Part shown: positions 35,856-44,832 of the stretch, piece after piece
How the letters are laid out: each line of letters opens with the position of its first letter
Position numbering within the stretch: the stretch's first letter is position 1
Assembly (NCBI RefSeq): GCF_900162685.1
Contig: NZ_LT727827.1
Coordinates: 186,001 to 250,000, forward strand
DNA length: 64,000 nucleotides
Direction of reading: 5' to 3'
DNA from: Terribacillus halophilus
GTDB lineage: Bacteria > Bacillota > Bacilli > Bacillales > Amphibacillaceae
The notes under the pieces: model-generated
Told to the model about the DNA's origin: nothing
Databases searched by the model: none
Seen by the model: only the letters and a program-made list of their open reading frames with translations
Translations under genes and position numbers: made by a program

Positions 35856-36002
35856 TTAGAAATCATTATAAATATAGTTGCCTGTATTGGCTGTGTGGAA
35901 GCCGTACATCAGAAACAAGGTGACAAGGATTGCCAGATAAAAACAAGTATGTAAAGCAAAACGGATACCAACATGCATATACAGCTGTTTGAGCTTATTC
36001 AT
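35856..36002 (-). CDS. dltX: DltX, small membrane protein of the dlt operon
   Basis: A 48-residue protein beginning [20 protein letters not shown], with a single helix (about 20-35) and the conserved C-terminal [14 protein letters not shown]. This matches DltX, which is required for D-alanylation and takes part in the transfer complex. It lies 14 bp after the response regulator gene and 17 bp before dltA, placing the whole set on one transcript. Confidence 0.92.
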   Translation of the reverse strand: MNKLKQLYMHVGIRFALHTCFYLAILVTLFLMYGFHTANTGNYIYNDF

Positions 36003-36016
36003 TCTCTTTCTTCCTT

Positions 36017-36688
36017 TTATTCAAATTTATAGCCAGTTCCAATGACAGTCCGAATATGATGGGATTCACAGTTTAACTTGGCACGCAGCTTTTTTATATG
36101 TGTATCGACAACTCGACTATCCCCATCAAAGTCTAATCCCCATACGTGATTCAAAATTGTTTCACGTGAAAGGACGTTATTTTTGTGCTGAAGCAGGAAT
36201 ACCAATAACTCATATTCTTTTGGTGTCAATTCGACTTGCTGGCCATCAAGCTCAAGCTGATGAGACTTCGTATTAACGATTGCTTGCCCGAAGCTGATCA
36301 TATGACCAGTCGGTAAGTAATGTTCGGTTGCCCGCTTCATCAACGAATTGGCACGTGCTACTAGCACTTTTGGGCTGAATGGCTTGGTAACATAATCATC
36401 GGCACCAAGTTCAAATCCATGAATTTTGTCATCATCACTAGATTTTGCTGTCAGCAAAATAATCGGTACACCAGACCGCATGCGAACCTGCTTGGTAACA
36501 GCAAATCCATCCATTTGCGGCATCATAATATCGAGAATGACTAAATCGGGATAAATCGTATCAAACCAGTCAATAGCACTGCTGCCATTATCCGTTTCAT
36601 ACACTTCCCAGTCGTCCTTTTTGAAGTAATCAGCTACTACCTCCCGGATTCTCACTTCATCCTCGACAAGCAACACTTTCTTCCCCAT
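36017..36688 (-). CDS. OmpR-family response regulator adjoining dlt
   Basis: A 223-residue regulator. The receiver domain (about 3-115) has the acidic pair in LLVEDEV, the phospho-acceptor D in LVILDIMMP (near 52), T in LLTAKSS and K in YVTKPFSP. The C-terminal winged helix (about 130-222) contains ELTPKEYELLVFLLQHKNNVLSRE and ends RTVIGTGYKFE. I start at ATG 36688, with GGAAGGAAG upstream; the frame is open further but lacks a binding site. It lies between the kinase gene and dltX, and probably controls dlt (DltR-like role). Confidence 0.9.
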   Translation of the reverse strand: MGKKVLLVEDEVRIREVVADYFKKDDWEVYETDNGSSAIDWFDTIYPDLVILDIMMPQMDGFAVTKQVRMRSGVPIILLTAKSSDDDKIHGFELGADDYVTKPFSPKVLVARANSLMKRATEHYLPTGHMISFGQAIVNTKSHQLELDGQQVELTPKEYELLVFLLQHKNNVLSRETILNHVWGLDFDGDSRVVDTHIKKLRAKLNCESHHIRTVIGTGYKFE

Positions 36689-36766
36689 CGTGAATCTTCC
36701 TTCCACTCTATATACATAAATTAACAAGCTTGTATGTCTTTCATGTGTCCTTCTAAGCAATTTTTC

Positions 36767-38515
36767 CTACTTCTTATCAAACTGAACAAAGAAGCGTACA
36801 CCTTCTGGCGTGTTTTCCACTCCGTAATCAAATCGATGCAGGGTGAGTATTTGCTGAATGATTGCTAATCCAAGCCCCGTACCGCCTGTCATACGGCTTC
36901 GTGAAGATTCTGTCCGATAAAAACGCGTCCAAATCTTCTTCATCTGCTCCTCTGGTATATGCAGCCCTTTGTTCTCAATGCTAAAGTTACTGCTGCCGGT
37001 TTCTTGGTCTGACGCTACTCTTATGGTAATCACAGAATCAGCTTCGCTGTGCCGGATAGCGTTCACAAGAAAGTTCCGCATAACGCGCTCTAGCCACTCA
37101 CAGTCGGCCGTTATAGGCAGTTCGTTTTGCGGTATGATTTCTATTGCTACATTTTTCTCTTTTGCCATATTAAATAGCTTGGCAGCTAAATCCTCTATCA
37201 TTTCACTGAGCATAATAGACGTTTTGCGCAGCTTAATGGCACCGTTCTCTAGCTTAGCTAAATCCAGCATATCTTTGATCAGGACTTCCATCTTATCTGA
37301 CTCTTCTATAATTACTTGTACATAATGATCCTGCTTGTCTGGACTGACTCCATCCTGCAGCCCTTCTGCGAAGCTTTTGACAATACTAAGCGGTGTTTTC
37401 AGCTCATGTGAAGCATGCTCGAAAAACTCCCTTTGCGCCTTTTCCATCTGCTTTCTTTTTTCCATATCTTGCTTTAGCTGTCCATTTGCTTGCTTTAATT
37501 CACTCAAAGCAGCATCAAGGTTCTGCGCCATTGTCAGCAAATTATTCGAAAGACTTCCCAACTCGTCCTTTTGTTTTATCGGCTTAGCCGAGGAAAAATC
37601 AAGATGCACCATCTTTTTCGCCATTTCATTCAGCTTGATCAGCGGTCTGCTGACAAGACGGGAATAAATAAGAGACAGCAAAAGAATTAGCACGAAGCCA
37701 GCAATTCCGATATACAAATAAAACAACTGTAATGCTTCATTTGTATCCTTAATCTCCTGCAATGACGTAACAGAGAATAAATATTGCTTTTCTCCTTCTT
37801 TTTCAACGGGGTCAATTAATACGAGATTATGTTTTCCGCTCCATGGTTCTATCCAGTCTAACTGCAGACTTTCTCCTTTAGATAGCTTTTTCAACTCGGC
37901 TTTTTCTAGTGGGAACCACTCCAGTAAAGCGTCATAAAGCAGACCTATTCCTTTATTCAACATCCCTGATTCGGGCAGCGAGATACTTATTACTTCCCCT
38001 TCCATTGTTACTTCGTTATCTACCAAATCTTCACCGACACTGGCATCTCCATTTGTAATAATAGAAGGATACATAACCTTAGTGATCGTCCCATCTGTTT
38101 CTCCTTGGACGGTTAGACTGTCTCCTTTTTCAATGTCCAATGCACGTAAGTCCTCCCCGTAATCCGTAACGAGTAAAGAAAGTGCTACTTCCACTTCTTC
38201 ACCACTTTCTGTCTTCATCATGATGTTAAACGGATCTCGTACAAGCTGGTAGCCGTCTTTGTCCACTATTGTTAATGGGCTCTTTGTTTTGCTCATGTAA
38301 GCTAACGTCTGCTTTGTCAGTTCTTCCTCACTCCAGGAATCTTCCTCATAGCCATTTGCTAACCGGTGCAAATGCGCTGCAGCTTCTTTTGTTTTATGAT
38401 GCTCGTAAAATCGATCAAAAAATAACAGCTGAAAGATCATCATCATGGCGTAAAACGCCAGAAAGAACAAAGCTGTTACAGCAAACAATTTAACGGTAAT
38501 GCCGCGCTTTCTCAT
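36767..38515 (-). CDS. Sensor histidine kinase adjoining dlt
   Basis: A 582-residue kinase. It has membrane helices near 10-32 and 262-284 with an extracellular sensor of about 230 residues between, HAMP (about 285-340), a short coiled coil, the phospho-histidine in FFEHASHELKTPLSIV (near 370), N box RNFLVNAIRHSE, and G boxes ending GGTGLGLAIIQQI. The sensor shows no fold I recognise; it is rich in acidic residues, which might read cationic peptides or divalent ions (inference). ATG with AAAGGAG upstream. Partner of the next gene, 78 bp away. Confidence 0.88.
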   Translation of the reverse strand: MRKRGITVKLFAVTALFFLAFYAMMMIFQLLFFDRFYEHHKTKEAAAHLHRLANGYEEDSWSEEELTKQTLAYMSKTKSPLTIVDKDGYQLVRDPFNIMMKTESGEEVEVALSLLVTDYGEDLRALDIEKGDSLTVQGETDGTITKVMYPSIITNGDASVGEDLVDNEVTMEGEVISISLPESGMLNKGIGLLYDALLEWFPLEKAELKKLSKGESLQLDWIEPWSGKHNLVLIDPVEKEGEKQYLFSVTSLQEIKDTNEALQLFYLYIGIAGFVLILLLSLIYSRLVSRPLIKLNEMAKKMVHLDFSSAKPIKQKDELGSLSNNLLTMAQNLDAALSELKQANGQLKQDMEKRKQMEKAQREFFEHASHELKTPLSIVKSFAEGLQDGVSPDKQDHYVQVIIEESDKMEVLIKDMLDLAKLENGAIKLRKTSIMLSEMIEDLAAKLFNMAKEKNVAIEIIPQNELPITADCEWLERVMRNFLVNAIRHSEADSVITIRVASDQETGSSNFSIENKGLHIPEEQMKKIWTRFYRTESSRSRMTGGTGLGLAIIQQILTLHRFDYGVENTPEGVRFFVQFDKK

Positions 38516-38710
38516 GTTGTACTCCTTTATTTCTTACGACGATTTGGTATGTATACTTTATATCACGAGTATGTTTTCTGTGTGTCCACAGGTTCAGCCT
38601 CCATATCGTACCTTTTTTTCAAAAAATGCGGAACCTTTTTTTGTAAAATCCAAACTTCAAGCTGCTGCATAAGCTAACCTCGGGACATATCACCAGAAAA
38701 GAGGGTACAC

Positions 38711-39352
38711 ATGGGGAAAGATAACGAATACATGGATTACACCAAAGCAAATGTGCACTATTTTAGTGATGTAAATAAAAATCGTTTATTCACTCGCGAT
38801 AATCAGAACTACATCAACCGGCTTGGACGTGATGTATTAAATACATTAGGGAATGTATCTCTGCTCGATATTTTCTTGAGCAAGGGAAAGACAGTTGAAC
38901 CGCATTATCATCAAAATGCTGCCGAGCTTGTTTATGCTATACAAGGTTCCGCACATGTATCGCTCATTAACCCTTTTACCAACAACGTCGAAACCATTTC
39001 GATTACGCCAGGACAAGTGGCAAATATTCCGCAAGGCTGGTGGCATTGGGAGACAGCCGCTGAAGATGAAACGCACTTGCTGACTATATTTGATGCACCT
39101 TATCCGGAATATATTTTCGGTTCTGATATCCTAGCTCGAACGCCTGTCGAAGTATTGGCACAAACATATTGCCTCGATAAAAAGAAACTGCAGGAAACAC
39201 TGCGCCCGCTTCACAATCAAACGATTGTCATTGGTCCACCAGATGAATGCAATCAAAGGCCTGTTCCAGAAGAAAGTGCTATGAATCAAGAATCGAACAC
39301 TTCTCATTCAGCGTATTATACAGATGGACAACAGTATTATCGCTTCAAATAA
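38711..39352 (+). CDS. Single-cupin protein
   Basis: A 213-residue cytoplasmic protein with one cupin barrel. Metal ligands are readable as the two histidines and glutamate of EPHYHQNAAELVYAIQG (near 64-80), and the second motif histidine in NIPQGWWHWE (near 111). It resembles oxalate decarboxylase/germin-type monocupins found in Bacillus, with a C-terminal extension of low complexity. No pathway context. The ATG follows GAGGGTACAC. Confidence 0.7.
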   Translation: MGKDNEYMDYTKANVHYFSDVNKNRLFTRDNQNYINRLGRDVLNTLGNVSLLDIFLSKGKTVEPHYHQNAAELVYAIQGSAHVSLINPFTNNVETISITPGQVANIPQGWWHWETAAEDETHLLTIFDAPYPEYIFGSDILARTPVEVLAQTYCLDKKKLQETLRPLHNQTIVIGPPDECNQRPVPEESAMNQESNTSHSAYYTDGQQYYRFK

Positions 39353-39353
39353 A

Positions 39354-39384
39354 AACAGCCTCTCCCACTAGAGAAAGGCTGTTT
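39354..39384. terminator. Bidirectional terminator
   Basis: AAAACAGCCTCTCCC/GAGAAAGGCTGTTTT hairpin between convergent genes. Confidence 0.85.
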
Positions 39385-39395
39385 TCCTTACATAA

Positions 39396-39827
39396 CTATC
39401 GAAGCAGCATCCGCAAATCCGCTTCATTTTGTAATAAATCCTGCAACGTATAGGCGTCCAGCACCTGCAAATATGCATACAATGCTTTACCGAGAACCCC
39501 TCTTAGGCCGCAAACAGAAGCAATCGGACAAGTATTGTTTTCCCGATTAAAGCACTCTACCAAATGAAAATCATCTTCCATCTGCCTTACGACAGCTCCT
39601 ACATTAATGTCCTTTGGATCACGAGCCAGCCTGATACCTCCTGACCGACCTCTTACTGCTTCTATATAACCTGCTTGCCGCAGTTCATGCGACACTTTCA
39701 TTAAGTGATTTTTAGATATTTTATAAGCAGTCGCGATTTCCTGAATCGTCGACAGCTTGACTTTTTCTTGTGTTCCCAAATATAGAAGGATCCGCAGGGA
39801 GAAATCTGTATACATTGTCAACCGCAT
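39396..39827 (-). CDS. nsrR: Rrf2-family nitric oxide-sensing repressor
   Basis: A 143-residue Rrf2 regulator. The N-terminal winged helix starts MRLTMYTDFSLRILLYLG and has the GGIRLARDP wing. Three cysteines in VECFNRENNTCPIASVCGL (near 92-108) fit the iron-sulfur cluster of NsrR. It diverges from hmp, the standard NsrR target, and the intergenic region carries an NsrR-type box. AGGAGG precedes the ATG. Confidence 0.9.
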   Translation of the reverse strand: MRLTMYTDFSLRILLYLGTQEKVKLSTIQEIATAYKISKNHLMKVSHELRQAGYIEAVRGRSGGIRLARDPKDINVGAVVRQMEDDFHLVECFNRENNTCPIASVCGLRGVLGKALYAYLQVLDAYTLQDLLQNEADLRMLLR

Positions 39828-39909
39828 TATTATTCCTCCTCTTCTTGAGGATTATAGCATAATTGGCAAAGCGAATGGACAAAAAGAGAATGTGACACTT
39901 TTGTTAAAG

Positions 39910-39928
39910 TGGTATTTAAAATATATCT
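39910..39928. promoter_or_regulatory. NsrR-type operator at the hmp promoter
   Basis: TGGTATTTAAAATATATCT is an imperfect palindrome like known Bacillus NsrR sites (ATGTATTTTAAATACAT-type) and overlaps a likely hmp promoter beginning TTGTTA at 39901. Confidence 0.6.
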
Positions 39929-39983
39929 TTTATACATAATTAGTCTTATGATAGGAGTAATCCACCGAAAGAAGGAATCAACT

Positions 39984-41159
39984 ATGTTATCACAAGAAAC
40001 GATTAACATTATTAAAAGCACTGTACCTGTACTAGAAGTACACGGAACACAAATTACGACTGTCTTTTATGAAGAACTATTCAAAGCTCATCCAGAACTG
40101 CTGAACATTTTCAACCACGCTAACCAAGCTCAAGGAAAACAACAGACTGCACTTGCGAATGCTGTCTATGCTGCTGCTGTGCATATTGATAAGCTAGAAA
40201 AAATTCTCCCGACTGTCGTACAGATTGCACATAAACACGTCAGCCTTGGTGTTAAACCAGAGCATTACCCTATTGTAGGCGAATACTTACTCAAAGCGAT
40301 CAAGATGGTACTAGGAGATAACGCAACTCCAGAGATTCTTCATGCATGGGGAGAAGCATACGGTGTTATCGCGGATGCGTTCATCGGTGTAGAAGCCACA
40401 ATGTATGAAGAAAACGAGAAAAAAGAAGGCGGCTGGGCGTATTTCAAAGACTTTGTTGTCGAGAAAAAAGTTCCAGAAAGTGACGTTATCACTTCCTTCT
40501 ACTTAAAGCCTGCTGATGCAGCGCATGTACCTTCGTATGAACCAGGGCAGTATATTTCCGTCCGTGTGTCCATTCCTGGCGAGGAATATATGATGATTCG
40601 TCAGTACAGTTTATCCAAGACGCCATCATCAGATTTGTTCCGTATTTCCGTGAAAAAGGAAGACGATAATAATCCAGATGGTAAGGTTTCCGTATACTTG
40701 CATGACCAAGTAAAAGAGGGAGATACACTTGAAGTAAGTGCACCAGCTGGTGACTTTACGCTTAGCGGAAAGTCAGATAAAGCTATTACATTCATTGCTG
40801 GCGGCGTAGGAATTACACCAATAATGAGTATGATGGAGACACTTGCAGCAAAGGATCCAAGTCGGGAAATTGTCTTCCTTCAAGCAGCACGCACACCAGC
40901 ATACGCTGCCTTTACGAAGCAAATACAAAGTCTTCAAGAGAAGATGTCTAATTTAACTTATAAAACATATTACGAAGAAAATCGAATTGACGAAACTGTC
41001 CTCAAGGAGATGGTCAACGCAGATAGCGATGTTTATGTCTGCGGTCCAGCTGGATTCATGGAATTCGTCATCTCTACCCTCTATCGTGCTGGCTTCAGCA
41101 AAGAGCAGATCCATTTCGAATTTTTCGGACCAGCTGCCGACTTAGAAAAAGCAGAATAA
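39984..41159 (+). CDS. hmp: Flavohemoglobin, nitric oxide dioxygenase
   Basis: A 391-residue protein that oxidises NO to nitrate using NAD(P)H and oxygen. The globin domain (about 1-140) has the proximal histidine in QIAHKHVSLGV. The FAD-binding domain contains MMIRQYSLS (near 200) and the NAD domain FIAGGVGITPIMSM (near 270) and YVCGPAGFMEF (near 350). I start at ATG 39984 with AGAAGGA upstream; 25 earlier open codons have no binding site and include the operator. Divergent from its regulator nsrR. Confidence 0.95.
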   Translation: MLSQETINIIKSTVPVLEVHGTQITTVFYEELFKAHPELLNIFNHANQAQGKQQTALANAVYAAAVHIDKLEKILPTVVQIAHKHVSLGVKPEHYPIVGEYLLKAIKMVLGDNATPEILHAWGEAYGVIADAFIGVEATMYEENEKKEGGWAYFKDFVVEKKVPESDVITSFYLKPADAAHVPSYEPGQYISVRVSIPGEEYMMIRQYSLSKTPSSDLFRISVKKEDDNNPDGKVSVYLHDQVKEGDTLEVSAPAGDFTLSGKSDKAITFIAGGVGITPIMSMMETLAAKDPSREIVFLQAARTPAYAAFTKQIQSLQEKMSNLTYKTYYEENRIDETVLKEMVNADSDVYVCGPAGFMEFVISTLYRAGFSKEQIHFEFFGPAADLEKAE

Positions 41160-41167
41160 CAATTAGA

Positions 41168-41200
41168 AAAAAGCGCATTGCCGAGGCAATACGCTTTTTT
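41168..41200. terminator. Bidirectional terminator
   Basis: AAAAGCGCATTGCC-GAGGCAATACGCTTTT hairpin with A/T flanks between hmp and ywnA. Confidence 0.9.
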
Positions 41201-41637
41201 TAATCACCCTTTTTTTCCTGCTCTTCGATACCTTTCACCACATCAGCGATTGTAACATGAGCCAATGCCTTCTCCATCGCTGCTTGAGCACCGGCGAAAA
41301 TTGGAAGAACAGCTGCTTGAATATGACGACCGACGGTACATTTGGGATTTGGGCTGCCATGAGCACGGAACAGTTCATTTTCCGGTACCGCTTCAACAGC
41401 CTGATATACTTCTAACAACGTAATCTCGTCAAGTCTCTGCGCCAATTCCGCACCAGCCACACCTGGCCGAACCTTAACCAAGCCTGCCTTCTTCAACATG
41501 CCCATTATTTTTCTAATAACGACTGGGTTTGTATTGACGCTGGAAGCAATGAAGTCAGACGTATTCACCTCTTCCTTATACACTTCCAAAAGCAACAATA
41601 TATGAATGCCAACCGCGAAACGGCTGCTTATCGACAT
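41200..41637 (-). CDS. ywnA: Rrf2-family regulator YwnA
   Basis: A 145-residue Rrf2-type winged-helix protein. It begins SSRFAVGIHILLLL and has the recognition region TNPVVIRKIMGMLKKAGLVKV. Unlike NsrR it has only one cysteine (PNPKCTVG, near 99), so an iron-sulfur cluster is unlikely and a thiol switch is possible. It diverges from a ywnB homologue, exactly as ywnA-ywnB do in B. subtilis, so it probably regulates that gene. Confidence 0.85.
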   Translation of the reverse strand: MSISSRFAVGIHILLLLEVYKEEVNTSDFIASSVNTNPVVIRKIMGMLKKAGLVKVRPGVAGAELAQRLDEITLLEVYQAVEAVPENELFRAHGSPNPKCTVGRHIQAAVLPIFAGAQAAMEKALAHVTIADVVKGIEEQEKKGD

Positions 41638-41756
41638 AACTTCCAGCTCACTTTCTATTAAAATCCTATCTTTCTAGTATAACGCAAAATAAAACGGGTA
41701 AAAGGTATGTGTAGGCAGGTTTTAATTTGTAACACCTAAATGAAGGAGGAATACAA

Positions 41757-42398
41757 ATGAAGATTGGTATCATTGGCGCAACAGGAAAAGCCGGAAGCCT
41801 CATTACAAAAGAAGCTGCAGAACGCGGCCACGAAGTAACAGCTATTGTACGGAACCCGGCTAAAGTTCAAAAAGAAGATATTAACATAATAGAAAAGAAT
41901 ATTTTTGATATCAAAACAGAGGATATCAATGACTTCGAGGTGATTGTTAATGCCTTTAATGCACCTTCTGGTCAAGAAGAGCAGCATATAGAAGCAGGCC
42001 GCATACTCATGCATGCACTGAAAGGTGCTCCTTCCACTCGACTCCTCGTTGTTGGCGGTGCTGGAACTTTGTTCACAGATGAAAAGAAAACGACTCGTAT
42101 TCTGGAGACAGAAGACTTCCCGGAAAGTTTCTATCCGACAGCTTCTAATATGGCTGAGAATCTAAAAGAATTGCAAGACAGCAACGACATTCAATGGACA
42201 TTCATCAGTCCAGCCAGTATTTTTGACGCAGATGGGAAACGGACTGGCAACTACCAAACTGGCGGCGACATCCTCCTATTGAACGATCAAGGTGAGAGCT
42301 ATATCAGCTATGCTGATTTTGCGATAGCTGCCTTAGATGAAATTGAAAAACCAGCTCATCCAAATGAACGCTTCTCCGTTGTAGGGGAAAAAGCATAA
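41757..42398 (+). CDS. ywnB: NAD(P)-binding protein YwnB
   Basis: A 213-residue atypical short-chain dehydrogenase-like protein. The N-terminal GIIGATGKAGSLITKEA is the dinucleotide-binding motif, and the NAD(P)H-binding (NmrA-like) fold continues with VNAFNAP and RLLVVGGAGTLF. It lacks a clear YxxxK catalytic pair. Length equals B. subtilis YwnB. ATG with AAGGAGG upstream. The partner regulator ywnA is divergent; function is unknown. Confidence 0.82.
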   Translation: MKIGIIGATGKAGSLITKEAAERGHEVTAIVRNPAKVQKEDINIIEKNIFDIKTEDINDFEVIVNAFNAPSGQEEQHIEAGRILMHALKGAPSTRLLVVGGAGTLFTDEKKTTRILETEDFPESFYPTASNMAENLKELQDSNDIQWTFISPASIFDADGKRTGNYQTGGDILLLNDQGESYISYADFAIAALDEIEKPAHPNERFSVVGEKA

Positions 42399-42399
42399 A

Positions 42400-42433
42400 A
42401 AAAGAGCGCTAGACTCAAAGTCTAGCGCTCTTG
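42400..42433. terminator. Bidirectional terminator
   Basis: AAGAGCGCTAGACT/AGTCTAGCGCTCTT perfect stem between convergent genes. Confidence 0.92.
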
Positions 42434-42435
42434 GC

Positions 42436-42945
42436 TTATTTTAATAGATCCAATGATTCACGGTTGAATGCTTCCAAATCATCAGGTGTTCTGCTTGTTA
42501 CGATATTATGGCTTACTACCACTTCTTCATCCTTGAAGTTTGCGCCAGCATTAATCAAATCTTTACGAATACTGCGGAAGCCTGTTATATCTTTGCCTTT
42601 AAGCAAGTCTGTATCAATCAATACTTGCGGGCCATGGCAAATAGCAAAAACAGGTTTTTCATCTTCTACGAAAGCTTTTGCGAACTCACCTGGGCGGTCA
42701 TCGGCACGAAGCAAGTCAGGAGAGAAGCCGCCAGGAATGAGCAATGCATCAAAATCACTTGCCTCCACATCAGAAAGCGCCTTGTCGATCTTTACTTTCT
42801 CACCATGCTTGCCAGTAACTTCTTTGCCAGCTTCCAAGTCAATGCTGACAACACTGTGACCAGCTTCTTCGTATGCTTTTACCGGACTCGTATACTCGAC
42901 GTCTTCGAATTGGTCGGTTACTAAAACTGCAATCTTTTTACTCAT
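42436..42945 (-). CDS. yfkM: DJ-1/PfpI-family general stress protein
   Basis: A 169-residue PfpI/DJ-1 domain protein. The nucleophile cysteine is in VFAICHGPQVLI (near 103), with the DALLIPGGFSPD loop at 67-78 carrying the conserved elbow. It corresponds to B. subtilis YfkM (GSP18, 172 residues), a general stress protein. Relatives act as deglycases, proteases or chaperones; the activity here is not known. GGAGGGG precedes the ATG. I did not find a convincing SigB promoter. Confidence 0.85.
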   Translation of the reverse strand: MSKKIAVLVTDQFEDVEYTSPVKAYEEAGHSVVSIDLEAGKEVTGKHGEKVKIDKALSDVEASDFDALLIPGGFSPDLLRADDRPGEFAKAFVEDEKPVFAICHGPQVLIDTDLLKGKDITGFRSIRKDLINAGANFKDEEVVVSHNIVTSRTPDDLEAFNRESLDLLK

Positions 42946-43123
42946 ATATAGCCCCTCCTATTTCAATCTGTTTCTATCGTAGCAAATGCCCTTGCACGCA
43001 TTCAATTATGTTGCTCAAGATACTATAAGCATAATACCTATCTAAAAAGCGACTGTATAACTTGGTCTCGTCCCAAATATCATAGTCAATAAAAATCTAT
43101 TACTCTTTAAAATGTATTCTCCA

Positions 43124-43176
43124 TAAAAAAACTCTTCTAGTAGACAGACATTAGTGATCTGTAACTAAAAGAGAAA
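43124..43176 (-). terminator. Terminator of the PTS-aldolase-kinase operon
   Basis: Minus-strand CTCTTTTAGTTACAG pairs imperfectly with CTGTCTACTAGAAGAG and is followed by TTTTTTT. It lies in the otherwise empty 42946-43240 region. Confidence 0.75.
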
Positions 43177-43240
43177 TATATAGTAAGGAACTTTTAAAAT
43201 ACCGCGCTCAATCTAAAAACTTACATGTAAGATATACTAA

Positions 43241-43858
43241 TTAATGTATAGCTTCCTCCAAGTATATTCCAACCTTCTTAATCAGCTCTGAATAATTAAC
43301 TCTTGAAAAGTCGGTTACATCTACCTCAACTAACTTTCCCATCTGAAATAAATCGTAACCTCTCGTTGTGCACCGTTCTATAAACTCGTTGTATGTGAGT
43401 AAGCCATCTGCCTCATTTCTATTCTCCAAACGATCACCAATCCGGTATGATGATACAACATGACTTAAATGCCTAGATGTATCTAAATCTCTTTTTCTTT
43501 GGCGTTCGTACAAAATATCCAAATCAGCTATCAGACGAATTGTCACGACTTTATATTGGTACTTTTCTGTTAATCGTTGAAGAAATGGTTGCTGTTTTTT
43601 ACTGAATGGATAATCAGTTATGATTTTCTTTTCTGCGTGCATCTGATAATCCAACGCTTCATAATATTTATTCCATGCTCTTTCCACAAGCTTTTGTTTT
43701 TCCTTCAAGTTTTGAAACCCATATATATCGAAATAATGCTCTTTTAAATCGTCTGGTGAAATTTTTGAATACGGTCCTAAATTCTCATCAATAATTTTGC
43801 TTAAATATGTTTTACCTGTTCCCGGAAATCCAGCTAGCAATATTAGTATTTTACACAA
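43241..43858 (-). CDS. P-loop (AAA/zeta-type) small-molecule kinase
   Basis: A 205-residue P-loop NTPase. Walker A reads LAGFPGTGKTYLSK (near 8-21), and a Walker-B-like KIITDYPF near 78-85 is followed by a lid rich in arginine (YERQRKRDLDTSRHLSH). This pattern is found in kinases of small metabolites and in zeta-like phosphotransferases. As the last gene of a sugar PTS-aldolase operon it may add a second phosphate to the sugar phosphate before aldol cleavage (inference). The start is TTG with AGAAGGTG upstream. Confidence 0.65.
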   Translation of the reverse strand: MCKILILLAGFPGTGKTYLSKIIDENLGPYSKISPDDLKEHYFDIYGFQNLKEKQKLVERAWNKYYEALDYQMHAEKKIITDYPFSKKQQPFLQRLTEKYQYKVVTIRLIADLDILYERQRKRDLDTSRHLSHVVSSYRIGDRLENRNEADGLLTYNEFIERCTTRGYDLFQMGKLVEVDVTDFSRVNYSELIKKVGIYLEEAIH

Positions 43859-43927
43859 TTAATCACCTTCTATCTACCTACTAGTTACGGGTAAGGCAGT
43901 TTCCCTTCTGCTTCATATTTATATAAA

Positions 43928-44794
43928 TTACCTCAATATAAGGGAGCGATCCTCAATGTTCATAAAGATACTGATTTTGTGTTTAACTACTTCTTTTACT
44001 GCCTGATTGCATGGAATTATATTATGTCGCAGTGATTTGGTTTCTTTCGTCTCTTCAAATGTTTCTTTTGCTTTTCTAGTCCAAGCCACCAGCAATTCCG
44101 TACCTACATTGAATTTACGGATCCCATTGTTAATTAATTCATGTATATCCTGCTCGTTTACACCGGTTCCTCCATGAATAACTAATGGTACATCAACCAC
44201 TGCATCAATCTCTCTTAATAATGGTATATTTACTTGCGTCTTTGATTTATATTGACCATGATTAGTACCTATAGCTACTGCTAGTGCATCTACTTTAGTC
44301 GCCTTAACAAACTCTACCGCATCTTTTGGGTTCGTATAAACCTTATCATCTTCACCTACATGTATTCCTTCTTCTGTTCCGCCAATGGTCCCTAGTTCTC
44401 CTTCAACAGAAACCCCTTGCTTATGCGCATATTCCACTACTGCGCGTGTTTTCATAATATTTTCTTTCAAAGGTAAGTGCGAACCATCAAACATAACAGA
44501 TGTATATCCTTTATCAATAGCTTCTTTAATGTCATCAAAATTTCTTGCATGATCCAGATGCAATACTACATCTACCATTTCTTTTGTTGCCATAGACTTG
44601 CATACCGCAACAAAATTTTCATGGCCGATATATTTTGCAGTATCTATACTTGTTTGAATAATAATCGGTGAACCCTGTTCTTTCGCAGCACGAATCATAT
44701 CAGGCAGCATTTCTAAATTGTGTGCATTGAAAGCACCGACTGTATAATTTAGTTGCTCAGCTTTGCTTGTAACTTCTTTTAAAGTAGTATACAT
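43928..44794 (-). CDS. Class II (zinc) ketose-bisphosphate aldolase
   Basis: A 288-residue aldolase of the FbaA/GatY/KbaY group. The catalytic aspartate and zinc histidine are in LHLDHARNFDDI (near 78-89). Further zinc ligands are in VEGELGTIGG, AIGTNHGQYK and PLVIHGGTGV, and the phosphate site is in KFNVGTELL. Start at ATG 44794 behind GAGGAG. It would split a ketose 1-phosphate or bisphosphate to DHAP and an aldehyde; its sugar cannot be read from sequence. Fourth enzyme-type gene of a PTS operon. Confidence 0.8.
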   Translation of the reverse strand: MYTTLKEVTSKAEQLNYTVGAFNAHNLEMLPDMIRAAKEQGSPIIIQTSIDTAKYIGHENFVAVCKSMATKEMVDVVLHLDHARNFDDIKEAIDKGYTSVMFDGSHLPLKENIMKTRAVVEYAHKQGVSVEGELGTIGGTEEGIHVGEDDKVYTNPKDAVEFVKATKVDALAVAIGTNHGQYKSKTQVNIPLLREIDAVVDVPLVIHGGTGVNEQDIHELINNGIRKFNVGTELLVAWTRKAKETFEETKETKSLRHNIIPCNQAVKEVVKHKISIFMNIEDRSLILR

Positions 44795-44832
44795 GGATAA
44801 TTTCGCTCCTCTTAACAATAATTTGGTACTAC

